Source: Paenibacillus pedocola (lineage in GTDB: Bacteria; Bacillota; Bacilli; Paenibacillales; Paenibacillaceae). Taken from it: 64,000 nucleotides of DNA. The first letter of the stretch is position 1; every line of letters starts with the position of its first letter. The DNA lies in NCBI RefSeq assembly GCF_031599675.1, contig NZ_CP134223.1, positions 3,596,001 through 3,660,000 of the forward strand. The letters run 5' to 3'. Of this stretch, positions 35,606-43,915 are shown one piece after another. The position numbers were made by a program, and so were the translations under genes. The notes under the pieces were generated by a model. The model was given only the letters and a program-made list of their open reading frames with translations, did no database searches and was not told the DNA's origin.

Positions 35606-35830
35606 CTAACGGCCATGATAGAAAGGAAATAACAATAGTGCAAGGCCAATAACTGCAAAAATCCCTGTGCCGATAGCAGAAAAGATAAAATATGCTTGTG
35701 GCGGCTCTTTGAAAGCTTTCCAGCCTTGGGTAATCTGCCAAAAATAGCGCGGTTTAATCGTAGCAAATAACGCCGTTCCCGTCCAAAGTACAAGAAACGC
35801 GGTCATAAACCAGGCAATTCCTGCAGGCAT
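35606..35830 (-). CDS. DUF6199-like small membrane protein
   Basis: A 74-residue protein with two transmembrane segments (about 3-22 and 50-70) separated by a conserved-looking loop KPRYFWQITQGWKAFKEPP, typical of small DUF6199-type proteins. I use the ATG at 35830 because GGGAG lies eight bases upstream. It is the first gene after a promoter at 35913-35941. Confidence 0.6.
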   Translation of the reverse strand: MPAGIAWFMTAFLVLWTGTALFATIKPRYFWQITQGWKAFKEPPQAYFIFSAIGTGIFAVIGLALLLFPFYHGR

Positions 35831-35896
35831 CCTTACCACTCCCATTCTAAATTACAGGCTATTGTCCCTACCGTTTATTCACATGATGTGAAGCTT

Positions 35897-35949
35897 ATTT
35901 CTCAGCCATTCCAATATAATCCAAATGTGAATGGCTGTAAATGAGAAAT
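35897..35949 (-). promoter_or_regulatory. Promoter embedded in an inverted repeat
   Basis: TTTACA (35936-35941), 17-bp spacer, TATATT (35913-35918) on the minus strand. The same stretch carries two nested inverted repeats: ATTTCTCA/TGAGAAAT (35897-35904 with 35942-35949) and AGCCATTC/GAATGGCT (35904-35911 with 35929-35936). They flank or overlap both promoter elements and could be an operator for the small-membrane-protein unit. Confidence 0.5.
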
Positions 35950-35970
35950 CAACTAACCCATGTATACGAA

Positions 35971-36022
35971 AAGGCATTACCATGAGCTTCTCCCGTTAAA
36001 GGAACCCCTCTGATAATGCCTT
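35971..36022 (-). terminator. Hairpin after the cse60 unit
   Basis: AAGGCATTA (35971-35979) pairs with TAATGCCTT (36014-36022). On the minus strand TTTTC follows. The loop is 34 bases, so terminator strength is doubtful. Confidence 0.45.
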
Positions 36023-36053
36023 ATTTTATCCGTTCCGGAATTTACTCCGCAAA

Positions 36054-36161
36054 CTATAAACCGCATTCAACTATAGCATAGAAAAGAATCAAAACCACGA
36101 TGGTCAAGGATGAGGCGAACGACAACCACGTAAAAAAATGTTTCCAGTAGTTATTTTTCAT
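36054..36161 (-). CDS. Possible 35-residue membrane peptide after cse60
   Basis: The frame starts with an ATG inside the last codons of cse60 (11-base overlap). It reads MKNNYWKHFFTWLSFASS followed by a hydrophobic helix, TIVVLILFYAIVECGL. There is no separate Shine-Dalgarno, so it would rely on coupling. The amphipathic start plus single helix is typical of small sporulation or stress peptides, but chance is possible. Confidence 0.35.
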   Translation of the reverse strand: MKNNYWKHFFTWLSFASSLTIVVLILFYAIVECGL

Positions 36162-36342
36162 CTGACTTGTATACCACCAATATTGTGCTCCGCTGGTGCT
36201 CTGCACCGTCACGCGAAGATTTGACTACTGAGCCATAACAGATGTTAACTACCTGCTCTTCACGTAACCCCTTGAGGAATTCATTCGCCTTGTTCTCCGC
36301 ATAAAAATTATCGCCGTCCACAAATTCTTTTACCTGTATCAT
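36151..36342 (-). CDS. cse60: Sporulation protein Cse60 family
   Basis: A 63-residue protein matching the small Cse60 family (MIQVKEFVDGDNFYAENKANEFL, then ILVVYKSDEK at the end). B. subtilis Cse60 is made in the mother cell under sigma-E; its biochemical role is unknown. The ATG at 36342 has a perfect AAAGGAGG site. The longer frame to 36363 has no site. Confidence 0.8.
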   Translation of the reverse strand: MIQVKEFVDGDNFYAENKANEFLKGLREEQVVNICYGSVVKSSRDGAEHQRSTILVVYKSDEK

Positions 36343-36662
36343 AATATCCTCCTTTAATTGCATTCATTTAACTGCATCAAGCTCATATGGGAATCCCTAT
36401 ATTTAAAAGCGACGAAATGCACATGGCTCATCACCCCTTGGCTAACATTTAATGTAAAATCCATCCAAACGAACAGCAAGGCACTCCGCAGCTATCTGCG
36501 AAATGCCTTACTATCAGCCTAGCTTACCATTCCATCTGACATTAATCAAACTTTATTTACTCAATTTTTCCAATTTAAGTGACAGAAAAAAGTAGAATCG
36601 TGTTGCTAAAGCATACATCCATTTTTAGGAATCTTTATAAACTGCAACAATTCTATCTTAAG
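36343..36662. other. Intergenic stretch before cse60
   Basis: No gene is seen. A hairpin at 36478-36509 has arms AAGGCA/TGCCTT and an inner CGCAG/CTGCG, so it shares its outer arms with the hairpin on the other side of cse60 (35971-36022). No confident sigma-E promoter could be placed. Confidence 0.45.
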
Positions 36663-36690
36663 TTGGAAATAATGCATAATAGATTATAAT
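36663..36690 (+). promoter_or_regulatory. Promoter of the 41-residue ORF
   Basis: TTGGAA (36663-36668), 16-bp spacer, TATAAT (36685-36690). Confidence 0.5.
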
Positions 36691-36719
36691 ATAATAAAAA
36701 TTATCAGGAGGATTTCTCT

Positions 36720-36845
36720 ATGCCCAGTTATTATTTTAAAGAAATATGGACTCCTCTAAAGTTGGTTGGGATCAAGTTTTTTCGGGACGACGAGCTAAGG
36801 CTTTGGGTTAAATTATGGTCAAGAAAGCGTACGCTGCTTCGTTAA
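36720..36845 (+). CDS. 41-residue basic small protein
   Basis: An open frame of 41 codons (MPSYYFKEIWTPLKLVG, ending WSRKRTLLR) with a perfect AGGAGG eight bases before the ATG and a promoter upstream. It has many aromatic and basic residues and could be amphipathic and membrane-associated. It stops one base before the end of the convergent acetyltransferase gene. No family is recognised. Confidence 0.5.
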   Translation: MPSYYFKEIWTPLKLVGIKFFRDDELRLWVKLWSRKRTLLR

Positions 36846-36846
36846 G

Positions 36847-37416
36847 TTAATATTTGGTCTCATCGCTATCCAGCCGTGAGAACACCTCTAAATCCACTAC
36901 GCCATGTCCTTTCCAGACCTGACCTTGCCGGATCGTGCCTTCTTGTCTAAAATAATTCCTCAGCAGCACCTTCTGGGATTTGATATTCTCCGGCATTACA
37001 AAGGCTTGAATACGATTGATCCCTAACTCCTTGAACAAATATTCCGTTATCGCCTGAACTGCTTCTGTGGCAATCCCCTGACCCCAAAATTTATCGTCAA
37101 GCCTGTAACCTATGGTGATCATATTTACGTCCTGCACATAATCAAATATTTCTGCCACGCCAACAATACGTTCAGGCTCTTTGTTCAAGCAGATTCCCAG
37201 GAAAATCGTCTTCTTCTTAAGAAAATCTCTTTCAAAATGTCCTATCATATTGGCCACTGTCTCTTTGTTTTTCTTCAGCATTACTGGTGAATGCACAAAC
37301 AGCTTTTCATTGCTATAGATGTCAAACAGCTCGTCGAGATCAGAATCAGTTATTTTTCTTAATGTAATTGCTGCAGATTCAATTCGTGGAAATTGTTCAA
37401 ATGGGCTTTTACTCAT
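36847..37416 (-). CDS. GNAT acetyltransferase (RimJ/RimL-like)
   Basis: A 189-residue N-acetyltransferase. The N-terminal strand ITLRKITDSDLDELFDIYSNEKL and the acetyl-CoA motif GYRLDDKFWGQGIATEAVQAI (around residue 105) are typical of the RimJ group, followed by the NIKSQKVLLRNYF segment. The substrate (protein N-terminus or small amine) is unknown. The gene is single and convergent with a small ORF. Confidence 0.87.
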   Translation of the reverse strand: MSKSPFEQFPRIESAAITLRKITDSDLDELFDIYSNEKLFVHSPVMLKKNKETVANMIGHFERDFLKKKTIFLGICLNKEPERIVGVAEIFDYVQDVNMITIGYRLDDKFWGQGIATEAVQAITEYLFKELGINRIQAFVMPENIKSQKVLLRNYFRQEGTIRQGQVWKGHGVVDLEVFSRLDSDETKY

Positions 37417-37882
37417 TTATCCCGCGCCTCTCCGTTTAAAGTCTCATCAAAGTCTAAGTGCAGTAAATTTACCATAAATCTCTATAATTTTCTATGTATT
37501 GTAACTAATCGCCAAAAAAAGAATGAGGTACCTCTTAGGCAGCAAAAACAAAAGGTCCTGCACCAATAGCCATATAATCTTTTCTGGGACACCTCTTTTT
37601 TTGAGTAGGATCGGCTTGTGCACTTAGGTGGACGCTGCGCAAACGGGCCGTTGTTCCAATCGCTTTGGTCTCCAGATTTTTCTCATTCCCCTTAGCGGTG
37701 AAAATCCGGTGACCAAGGCGGCCGCTACCGCTTTTCCACAATCAGTCCGTCCTCTCCGCTGTTTAAGCGGGATATGAAATTCCACTTTATATGAAATCCA
37801 TCCTCGAATAGTCCTCACAATTTTGCGGGCAATTTGTGGGCACCGTCATATTAAGGGCTCATAGCACCCCCTACGCCCACAC
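37417..37882. other. Gene-free stretch with repeat-like or decayed sequence
   Basis: Between the acetyltransferase and glnA no credible gene is found. The segment 37535-37818 stays open in two minus-strand frames without any ribosome site, as often seen for interspersed non-coding repeats. A partial palindrome CACAATTTTGC...GCAATTTGTG lies near 37816-37840. The nature is uncertain: decayed gene or repeat element. Confidence 0.4.
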
Positions 37883-37915
37883 AAAAAACCCCCGACGCCA
37901 GAGGCGCCAGGGGTT
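37883..37915 (-). terminator. Terminator of glnA
   Basis: AACCCC...GGCGCC pairs with GGCGTC...GGGGTT and six T follow on the minus strand, right after the glnA stop. Confidence 0.85.
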
Positions 37916-37923
37916 GCTTGCAA

Positions 37924-39252
37924 CTAGTAAAGAGTCATGTACTGAGCTCTTTCCCACTCGTGAACCTGGGTACGATAGATGTCCCATTCGATTTCCTTCA
38001 GTTCATAGAAGTGAGCCAAAGCATGTTCACCAAGGGCTTCAGTGATGACATGGCTGCGGATCATTTCATTTAGTGCTTCTTTCAGATCGGACGGCAAGCT
38101 TGGAATGCCTTCTTCAATCCGCTCTTCCTCAGACATCACATAGATGTTCCGGTCGATTGGAGCCGGAAGATCAAGCTGGCGCTTGATTCCGTCAAGACCT
38201 GCCTTCAACATTACAGCAAGTGCAAGATACGGGTTAGCTGCAGGGTCCGGATTGCGGACTTCAATGCGTGTACTGAGTCCTCTGGAAGCCGGAATACGAA
38301 TCATCGGGCTGCGGTTGCTCGCAGACCAGGCTACGTAACAAGGGGCTTCATAACCGGGAACCAGACGTTTGTAAGAGTTCACTGTCGGATTCGTGATGGC
38401 GGCAAAAGCACGTGCGTGCTTCAGGATACCAGCCATGTAATACCGTGCAGTTTTGCTCAGGCCGAGCGTATCACTTTCATCATAGAATACATTCTCATTG
38501 CCTTTGAACAAGGATTGGTGGGCATGCATCCCGGATCCGTTCATACCAAATAGAGGCTTAGGCATAAAAGTAGCATGCAGGCCGTGCTGACGGGCAACCG
38601 TCTTCACAACGAGCTTGAAGGTTTGAATTTGGTCAGCGGCTTTGATCGCATCCGCATATTTGAAGTCAATTTCATGCTGGCCGGAAGCCACTTCGTGGTG
38701 AGAAGCTTCAATTTCGAAGCCCATTTCTTCAAGAGTCAATACGATTTCGCGGCGGCAGTTCTCCCCAAGATCCATCGGCGCCAAATCGAAATATCCACCC
38801 TGGTCATTCAATTCTGTAGTAGGATTACCCTTCTCATCGGTTCTGAACAGGAAAAATTCCGGCTCTGGTCCAACGTTCATGGCAGTGTAGCCCATTTCTT
38901 CTGCTTCCTCAAGACAGCGTTTGAGAATGCCGCGCGGATCGCCGGCAAACGGTGTTCCATCAGGCATGTACACATCACAAATCAGACGTGCTACCCGGCT
39001 GTCCGTCACCCAAGGGAAAATCACCCATGTGCTGAGGTCCGGATAGAGATACATGTCAGATTCCTCAATACGCACATAACCTTCAATGGACGATCCATCG
39101 AACATCATTTTATTGTCGAGCGCTTTTTCAAGCTGGCTTACAGGAATCTCAACGTTTTTGATCGTTCCGAGCAGGTCGGTGAATTGCAGGCGAATAAAAC
39201 GGACGTTTTCTTCCTTGGCGATGCGGATAATATCCTCTTTAGAAAAGCTCAC
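37924..39252 (-). CDS. glnA: Glutamine synthetase, type I
   Basis: Makes glutamine from glutamate, ammonia and ATP. The 442-residue length and the missing adenylylation segment fit the GSI-alpha form of Firmicutes, which is controlled by feedback inhibition. Visible motifs: [28 protein letters not shown], the [11 protein letters not shown] stretch, [11 protein letters not shown], and [19 protein letters not shown]. The start is GTG after AGGGAGAGGG. It lies 36 bp after glnR, forming the standard glnRA operon with control by GlnR. Confidence 0.97.
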   Translation of the reverse strand: MSFSKEDIIRIAKEENVRFIRLQFTDLLGTIKNVEIPVSQLEKALDNKMMFDGSSIEGYVRIEESDMYLYPDLSTWVIFPWVTDSRVARLICDVYMPDGTPFAGDPRGILKRCLEEAEEMGYTAMNVGPEPEFFLFRTDEKGNPTTELNDQGGYFDLAPMDLGENCRREIVLTLEEMGFEIEASHHEVASGQHEIDFKYADAIKAADQIQTFKLVVKTVARQHGLHATFMPKPLFGMNGSGMHAHQSLFKGNENVFYDESDTLGLSKTARYYMAGILKHARAFAAITNPTVNSYKRLVPGYEAPCYVAWSASNRSPMIRIPASRGLSTRIEVRNPDPAANPYLALAVMLKAGLDGIKRQLDLPAPIDRNIYVMSEEERIEEGIPSLPSDLKEALNEMIRSHVITEALGEHALAHFYELKEIEWDIYRTQVHEWERAQYMTLY

Positions 39253-39288
39253 TTTACCCTCTCCCTTTCAACTCTCTTTGGTTGTTGT

Positions 39289-39699
39289 TTATTTATTAAA
39301 AAACCGGGATAGCTCGCCTTGAATAAGAGATACTTGTCCCGGTCTTTTACCCGAAACCAGTTCCTGCTTAAGCAAACGGTGAAGCTGTGAATCAGACAAC
39401 TCTCTACGGCGAACCTCTGTGTCAGGGGTAATTACCGTAGCTTCTTCGGATTCCTTCGAGACAGGGTTCATTACCTGCTTAATGCCGGCAATATTAACGC
39501 CTTTCTCAATTAATGCTTTGATTTCCAATAGGCGCTCTACATCATTAAATGAGAACAAACGCTGGTTGCCGGAAGTGCGTGCGGGCACGATCAGGCTGTG
39601 TTGCTCATAATAACGAATTTGTCTAGCAGATAAATCGGTTAGCTTCATTACGATTCCTATAGGAAATAATGCCATATTTCTGCGGATTTCATCACCCAT
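39289..39699 (-). CDS. glnR: Nitrogen repressor GlnR (MerR family)
   Basis: MerR-type DNA-binding protein that represses glnRA and other nitrogen genes when glutamine synthetase is feedback-inhibited. The helix-turn-helix is GIVMKLTDLSARQIRYYEQHSLI, then RTSGNQRLFSFNDVERLLEIKALIEKG. The C-terminal tail (ELSRFFNK) is the part that senses GlnA in relatives. The spacing of GGAAGG to the ATG (11 bases) is long. A matching binding box lies upstream. Confidence 0.95.
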   Translation of the reverse strand: MGDEIRRNMALFPIGIVMKLTDLSARQIRYYEQHSLIVPARTSGNQRLFSFNDVERLLEIKALIEKGVNIAGIKQVMNPVSKESEEATVITPDTEVRRRELSDSQLHRLLKQELVSGKRPGQVSLIQGELSRFFNK

Positions 39700-39736
39700 G
39701 ACTCATCCAACCTTCCAATGATCTTTTTCTCATCTC

Positions 39737-39765
39737 ATTGTACATTTCTTAATTTGGCGTGTCAA
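39737..39765 (-). promoter_or_regulatory. Promoter of glnRA
   Basis: A perfect TTGACA (39760-39765), 17-bp spacer and TACAAT (39737-39742) on the minus strand. Confidence 0.85.
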
Positions 39766-39770
39766 TGGTA

Positions 39771-39787
39771 TGTTAGTTTTCTTTACA
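39771..39787. promoter_or_regulatory. GlnR/TnrA box
   Basis: TGTTA-N7-TTACA fits the consensus TGTNA-N7-TNACA exactly and lies just upstream of the glnRA -35 element. Confidence 0.85.
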
Positions 39788-39927
39788 ACATTAGTAGATT
39801 ACTGCGAAACAGAAGGTGAACTGGGTGTTAGCTACAAAGGATGAAGACTATCGCAGTATATCACATCGAACAATCCAGAAGCAAAAAAGCAGGCAGAAGT
39901 ACAGAATAAGCGTACAGCCTGGTTGAA

Positions 39928-39962
39928 CAAAAAATAACCCCGCTTCAATAAGCAGGGTTATT
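39928..39962 (-). terminator. Terminator of the small membrane gene
   Basis: AATAACC...GCTT pairs with AAGC...GGTTATT (one internal mismatch), followed by six T on the minus strand. Confidence 0.85.
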
Positions 39963-39967
39963 AAGTA

Positions 39968-40120
39968 TTATCTTCCGCCTGTAAAAGGATTAACCTCATT
40001 CGTAAGGTCTCTTCCGGCTTTTTTCTCCTCAGCGGAAATCCGCTTGCCCAGAGCAGCATAATACCAAGCCATAGGGAGAACAGTTAGCAGCAAAATGCCA
40101 ATACTTATAAGTGCTGTCAT
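39968..40120 (-). CDS. Small membrane protein of unknown function
   Basis: A 50-residue protein with one transmembrane segment (TALISIGILLLTVLPMAWYYAALG) and a short charged cytoplasmic tail. The ATG at 40120 follows TGGAG at nine bases; fifteen more codons are open upstream. It has a proper terminator and lies between ynbB and glnR. Confidence 0.55.
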   Translation of the reverse strand: MTALISIGILLLTVLPMAWYYAALGKRISAEEKKAGRDLTNEVNPFTGGR

Positions 40121-40181
40121 AATTATCAGCTCCATTCTTACTGATAATATAACATATATTCCCATAAAACAAAATGACCTG

Positions 40182-41435
40182 CTATAAGAGTTTGCGCTCC
40201 CGCATACATTGCAATGCCATCAACACGCCGAATTTCACATGAGAGTAGGTTAATCCGCCCTGCATATAGCCGATATACGGCGCCCGGATGGGTGCATCCG
40301 CAGATAACTCCAAACTTCCGCCCTGGATGAACGTTCCTGCCGCCATAATGACAGGATGCTCGTAGCCCGGCATATCCCATGCTTCCGGAACGACATGGCT
40401 ATCCACGGCCGCTGCACGCTGAATGCCTTGTACGAAGGCTATAAGATGCTCCGGACCGTCAAAAGCGACCGCTTGGATCAGATCCGTACGCGGTTCGTTC
40501 CAGGCCGGCTTGGTTGTGAAACCGCAGCGCTCGAATACAGCAGCGGCAAAGACACTGCCCTTCACAGCCTGTCCGACTGTATGCGGCGCCATGAACAGCC
40601 CCTGGAAAAGACCGCGGGTCGTGCCGAGCATCGCACCAACTTCACCGCCGATACCCGGTGCGGTAAGCCGGTACGCTGCCAGTTCTACAAGGTCACTGCG
40701 CCCGCAAATATAGCCGCCGGTCTCTGCAATCCCGCCGCCGGGGTTTTTGATCAGCGAGCCGGCAACAAGATCCGCTCCGACCTGCGGCGGCTCCAGCACT
40801 TCGGTGAATTCACCATAGCAATTATCTACAAAAACAATAAGCTCAGGCTTCAAAGCCTTTACTTTGGTCACCATTTCTCCGATTTCAGCAACTGTAAAGG
40901 ATGAACGCCAGTCATAACCCCGGGATCTTTGAATCCCGATGACTTTTGTCTGGTCGTTAATGGACAGCGCTACTTCATCCCAGTCAATTTTTCCGTCAGA
41001 GGTAAGCGCCGTCTCTTTGTAGCCGATCCCAAAATCGGCTAATGAGCCTGTTCCGTCACCCGGCTTGCCCACTACCTTATGCAGCGTGTCATAGGGGCGT
41101 CCGGTGATATACAACAGCTCATCTCCTGGACGCAGCACTCCAAAGAGTGCCGTGGAGATGGTATGTGTCCCGGAAGCGAAATGCGGGCGTACCAGTGCGC
41201 TTTCTGCGCCGAAGATATCGGCATACACCAGATCCAGGACCTCCCGGCCCCGGTCATTATAGGCATAGCCGGTAGACCCGGCAAAATGAAAGTCGCTGAC
41301 CTGCTGGCGCTGGAACGCCTCAATCACCTTCCATTGGTTATGGTCCACAATCTTATCAAGCGCTTTAACGGCCCTTTCAATCTCTAGCTCGGCGGCCTCT
41401 GCCGCCTGTAAAATATCCTCTGCAAAAACAGCCAT
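40182..41435 (-). CDS. ynbB: Aluminium-resistance/methionine gamma-lyase family protein (YnbB)
   Basis: PLP-dependent protein of PF06838, once called aluminium resistance protein. The cofactor lysine is in AGSLIKNPGGGIAETGGY (near residue 235), preceded by VFVDNCYGEF with the aspartate that contacts the pyridine ring. Its enzymatic substrate is unknown. The order hflX-ynbB-glnR-glnA is the same as in B. subtilis. Confidence 0.92.
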   Translation of the reverse strand: MAVFAEDILQAAEAAELEIERAVKALDKIVDHNQWKVIEAFQRQQVSDFHFAGSTGYAYNDRGREVLDLVYADIFGAESALVRPHFASGTHTISTALFGVLRPGDELLYITGRPYDTLHKVVGKPGDGTGSLADFGIGYKETALTSDGKIDWDEVALSINDQTKVIGIQRSRGYDWRSSFTVAEIGEMVTKVKALKPELIVFVDNCYGEFTEVLEPPQVGADLVAGSLIKNPGGGIAETGGYICGRSDLVELAAYRLTAPGIGGEVGAMLGTTRGLFQGLFMAPHTVGQAVKGSVFAAAVFERCGFTTKPAWNEPRTDLIQAVAFDGPEHLIAFVQGIQRAAAVDSHVVPEAWDMPGYEHPVIMAAGTFIQGGSLELSADAPIRAPYIGYMQGGLTYSHVKFGVLMALQCMRERKLL

Positions 41436-41480
41436 TTCCCCTTATTCTCTCCTAACATTACATTTACTTAACACTTGCTG

Positions 41481-42764
41481 TTACTGCACCACAAACTCAG
41501 CAAGTTTGTATCCCCACTTTTCATAATCCTCTTTATTCAAGCGGACATTGTACAGTACATCATTCTCCTCATAATTCAGTTCAAGCACTTCACCTACACG
41601 ATACAGCAGTGAAGAAAGGTCACCACGGTCTCCGGGAATCCGAAAGACAAGCGTATCTCCAGCCAATTCATCGGCGATCAGTCCAGTAACACGGGTCAGA
41701 TCCTCGGGGCTAAAAGCGCTGATCTTCAGATAGCCTTGGCCGGTTGGCAGCATCTCCAGCTGTTCCGGCTGGCAGAGATCGCTTTTATTGAACAGAACGA
41801 CCCTCGGTTTGCCGGCAGCGCCGAGATCCTGGAGAATTGAATCCACAACCTCCATTTGCTCTTCACGCATCGGAGATGAGGCATCTACCACATGGAGCAC
41901 CAGATTGGCTTCGTTTACTTCTTCCAGGGTTGCCCGGAAGGAGGCTACCAAATCATGCGGCAGGTTCTGAATGAACCCTACCGTGTCAGTGAGTACGACT
42001 TCCTTGCCCGCAGGAAGCTGCAGGACACGTGAAGTCGGATCCAGTGTAGCAAATAACTGGTTCTCAATATAAACATCGGCATCCGTCAGCTGCTTCAGCA
42101 GCGTGGATTTGCCGGCATTGGTATAGCCGACCAGTGCTACCTGAACAGCGCCGCTCTTGCGGCGGCGTTCGCGGTGCAGCTCACGCGTCTTGACGACATC
42201 ATCCAGCTGGCGCTTCAGTTCAGTGATCCGATCCCGGATATGACGGCGGTCTGTCTCCAGCTTGCTCTCACCTGGACCTCTCGTGCCTATTCCGCCGCCA
42301 AGCCTGGACAAATTCTTGCCGTGACCCGACAGACGGGGCAGCAGATAGGAGAGCTGTGCCAGCTCCACCTGGATGATGCCTTCCCGCGTCTTAGCTCTCC
42401 CTGCAAAAATATCTAAAATCAGCTGCGTACGGTCGATGATCTTCAGATCCAGTGCTTCTTCAAGGTTGCGGACCTGGGCACCGGACAGCTCCTGGTCAAA
42501 AATCGCCGTATTGGCTCCCAGGCCGTCTGCCGCCATCCGCAGCTCTTCTACCTTGCCTTTGCCGATAAACCATTTCGAATCGGGAGTTTCCTTGTTCTGG
42601 CGGAGTACATCCAGCACCTCCACCCCGGCCGTCTCAGCCAGTTGAACCAATTCTTGCAGTGAAAGCTCAGGATCGATGCCCGTGCGTTTGATTTTGTCTG
42701 TGACCAGACTGACCAGAATGGCCCGGTCCTGAACATCCGTTTGTGTATCATGTGTTATTGCCAT
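41481..42764 (-). CDS. hflX: GTPase HflX
   Basis: Ribosome-binding GTPase that splits stalled ribosomes under stress. The N-terminal HflX domain and helical linker (to about 195) precede the G domain: G1 GYTNAGKST, G3 DTVGFIQNLP, G4 NKSD. The glycine-rich GGGIGTRGPGESKLETDRR stretch is characteristic. Its 427 residues are normal. AAGGAG precedes the ATG. Confidence 0.96.
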   Translation of the reverse strand: MAITHDTQTDVQDRAILVSLVTDKIKRTGIDPELSLQELVQLAETAGVEVLDVLRQNKETPDSKWFIGKGKVEELRMAADGLGANTAIFDQELSGAQVRNLEEALDLKIIDRTQLILDIFAGRAKTREGIIQVELAQLSYLLPRLSGHGKNLSRLGGGIGTRGPGESKLETDRRHIRDRITELKRQLDDVVKTRELHRERRRKSGAVQVALVGYTNAGKSTLLKQLTDADVYIENQLFATLDPTSRVLQLPAGKEVVLTDTVGFIQNLPHDLVASFRATLEEVNEANLVLHVVDASSPMREEQMEVVDSILQDLGAAGKPRVVLFNKSDLCQPEQLEMLPTGQGYLKISAFSPEDLTRVTGLIADELAGDTLVFRIPGDRGDLSSLLYRVGEVLELNYEENDVLYNVRLNKEDYEKWGYKLAEFVVQ

Positions 42765-42840
42765 GAATGTAGTACTCCTTATCCTTTTACCTCTTGGGAT
42801 TTAGCTTTCATTACCTGCGATTTACTCTAACATCTACGGC

Positions 42841-43812
42841 CTACAGCTTAAAATCCTCCGTCCGCAGCGTCATTAGCTCCTGCTTGCCGGGGCTGTTGCT
42901 CTCATATTGATTCAGCAGCCGCACCGCTTGTGACCGTACGGCCTTCTCAATGGAATTACGTACATAGCGGGCATTGCTGAAAGCATGAAGACTTTCCGTC
43001 TTCTCGATCAGCAAATGCTGCTTTAGTTTGAGTATAGCCTGCGGCATTAAAATATAGTCCCGCTCTTTGGCCATCAGCTCGGCAATCTGCAGCAGCTGAT
43101 CGATCGTATAGTCGGGAAACTCTACCTGAATCGGAAAACGCGAAGGCAAGCCTGGGTTGCTCATAAGGAAATAATCGATCTCACCGGAATACCCGGCCAG
43201 GATAAGCACAAATTGGCTGCGGTGATCTTCCATAGATTTAACAAGTGTATCTATCGCTTCCTTACCAAAATCCTTATCTCCACCCCGGGCTAGACTGTAG
43301 GCTTCATCGATAAACAGGATGCCGCCAAGCGCCTTTTTCACCAGATCTCGTGTTTTTTGTGCGGTATGTCCAATATATTCGCCTACCAGATCCGCACGTT
43401 CTACTTCGATCAGGTGCCCTTTGCTCAATACACCCATCCGTTGAAACAGCTTAGCCACGATCCTTGCCACGGTTGTTTTACCGGTTCCGGGGTTCCCCTT
43501 AAAAACCATATGATACGCCTGACCGCCACTGGCCAGCCCCGCCTCGCTGCGCATCTGTGCGACTTGCAGGAGCGCGTAGATTTCAAATACAAGTTCTTTG
43601 ATATTATCCAGGCCGACAAGGGCATCAAGTTCCCGGCTTAATTCCTGGAATAGTCCGCTATGGCCGTGATTTTTGGTGGGCACAGCCCCGCTGCTGTGTT
43701 CACCTGCAGCAATGTTTACCGCAGGTGGCTCTTGATTCCGCAGCACAATATTAATCTGGCGTGACGGTCTGCCTTCCTCCCGTCCGCTTGCCGCTGCTAC
43801 GCGTCCGTTCAC
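42841..43812 (-). CDS. spoVK: Stage V sporulation protein K (AAA ATPase)
   Basis: CbxX/CfqX-type AAA ATPase required in B. subtilis for spore maturation. Walker A GNPGTGKTTVARIVAKLF, Walker B ILFIDEAYSLARGGDKDFG, and the sensor region LVLILAGYSGEIDYF are visible. The frame opens with a GTG that is part of the site GAGGTG; the next GTG at 43812 has eight-base spacing and is my choice (323 residues). An N-terminal extension of about 60 residues is variable. Confidence 0.93.
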   Translation of the reverse strand: MNGRVAAASGREEGRPSRQINIVLRNQEPPAVNIAAGEHSSGAVPTKNHGHSGLFQELSRELDALVGLDNIKELVFEIYALLQVAQMRSEAGLASGGQAYHMVFKGNPGTGKTTVARIVAKLFQRMGVLSKGHLIEVERADLVGEYIGHTAQKTRDLVKKALGGILFIDEAYSLARGGDKDFGKEAIDTLVKSMEDHRSQFVLILAGYSGEIDYFLMSNPGLPSRFPIQVEFPDYTIDQLLQIAELMAKERDYILMPQAILKLKQHLLIEKTESLHAFSNARYVRNSIEKAVRSQAVRLLNQYESNSPGKQELMTLRTEDFKL

Positions 43813-43915
43813 CTTGTTCACCTCATTATCCAGGGCTGACTTGCTCTAACTCAAGTCTATTCCGGCTAGTGAGGTCTTATTAGCAGTTTCGGGATATTTA
43901 TGCTTGCCGCGTTCA

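Noticed and set aside
35524..35793. 89-codon frame overlapping the DUF6199-like gene
   Set aside because: It has no ribosome site and overlaps a better supported gene in another frame.
37535..37818. Two hypothetical proteins in the gap before glnA
   Set aside because: Overlapping frames without ribosome sites; more likely non-coding repeat or decayed sequence.
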